Positions 5,553 to 5,839 of a stretch of 5,839 nucleotides of DNA are shown in pieces. Source of the stretch: RGDT01 sp964630925 (GTDB lineage Bacteria > Planctomycetota > Planctomycetia > Gemmatales > Gemmataceae); assembly GCA_964630925.1 (NCBI GenBank), contig CAZVZK010000293.1, forward strand, positions 1 through 5,839. Direction: 5' to 3'. The position numbers and the translations under genes are program-made. Every line of letters starts with the position of its first letter. The first letter of the stretch is position 1. The notes beneath the pieces are model-generated. The model saw only the letters and a list, made by a program, of their open reading frames with translations. It ran no database searches and had not been told where the DNA came from.

Positions 5553-5839
5553 TCGGCGATTGCAGGCCGAACAGGGACGTAGACCATCCTTCTTGCGGGG
5601 CGCCTGCATGTTCAGTCAGCGGTCCGGCTTTGCGAAGAATGAAAGCCGCGTTGCTCGCTTCACGAATCAGCCTCGACGACCCACGATGAAGCCAACCGTA
5701 TCCTGCGATACATCGACCCGCACATCCCCGCGTCTGCCTTCGCTCCCTAAACACCTTGCCAGCCAAGGATTTGCGGATTCAGTCCGTAACTTCTCAATAA
5801 CCCTGGGATAGTGACCCACGAGGCGCGGAGGGGCGCGGC
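5553..5839. other. Downstream flank of the ham operon, no convincing gene
   Basis: These 287 bases look less GC-rich than hamAB and carry no frame with a recognisable domain. Just after the hamB stop a weak 5-bp hairpin is possible (TCGGC 5553-5557 with GCCGA 5566-5570) but no T run follows, so no clear operon terminator is visible. A 17-codon frame begins at ATG 5639; its possible meaning is treated as a finding. Confidence 0.55.
5625..5648. repeat. Perfect 7-bp hairpin downstream of hamB
   Basis: CGGCTTT (5625-5631) pairs exactly with AAAGCCG (5642-5648) around a 10-base loop. It lies 73 bases after the hamB stop and could stabilise or end the operon transcript, though no T run follows it on the plus strand. 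It also covers the ATG at 5639. Confidence 0.45.

Noticed and set aside
5553..5570. Intrinsic terminator right after hamB
   Set aside because: Only a 5-bp stem forms and no T run follows it.

Overview
The window looks like a piece of a high-GC bacterial chromosome, most likely a planctomycete close to Gemmata. The main clue is the first gene, an ECF-type sigma factor whose region 2 has the wording I associate with the large sigma families of that group. The assignment is an inference from protein style and composition; there is no rRNA or other firm marker here.

Left part (1-1178), probably host core: a short tandem repeat (5-48), an extended -10 promoter and a 192-residue ECF sigma factor gene (84-662, +). 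Facing it tail to tail, 3 bases away, is a 114-residue FKBP-type peptidyl-prolyl isomerase gene (666-1010, -). A tRNA-Lys(UUU) gene (1106-1178, +) follows, with a near-consensus promoter (1071-1099). The isomerase and tRNA promoters lie back to back in about 60 bases, and all three host promoters use TACAAT as the -10 hexamer.

Middle part (1179-1904): about 725 bases with no recognisable gene. It holds a terminator-like hairpin just after the tRNA, a strong hairpin next to an 11-base-period direct repeat, a TATAAT box inside a small palindrome, and a perfect 10-bp inverted repeat about 140 bases before the next gene.

Right part (1905-5552): a two-gene operon that I read as a Hachiman anti-phage defence system. 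HamA (1905-2936) is a DUF1837 protein with a PD-(D/E)xK-type nuclease signature. HamB (2940-5552) is an 870-residue SF2 helicase with all the main helicase motifs. The genes are 3 bases apart, with the hamB ribosome binding site inside the end of hamA, so they are probably translated as a coupled pair and act as one complex. In described Hachiman systems the helicase senses aberrant DNA and releases the nuclease to destroy DNA in the infected cell.

End (5553-5839): 287 bases of less GC-rich DNA with no convincing gene, one clean hairpin and a faint, frameshifted trace that may recall a serine recombinase N-terminus. The defence operon beside a tRNA gene, with gene-poor flanks and codon use unlike the left-hand genes, suggests a horizontally acquired insert downstream of tRNA-Lys. 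No integrase gene and no duplicated tRNA end is visible in the window.
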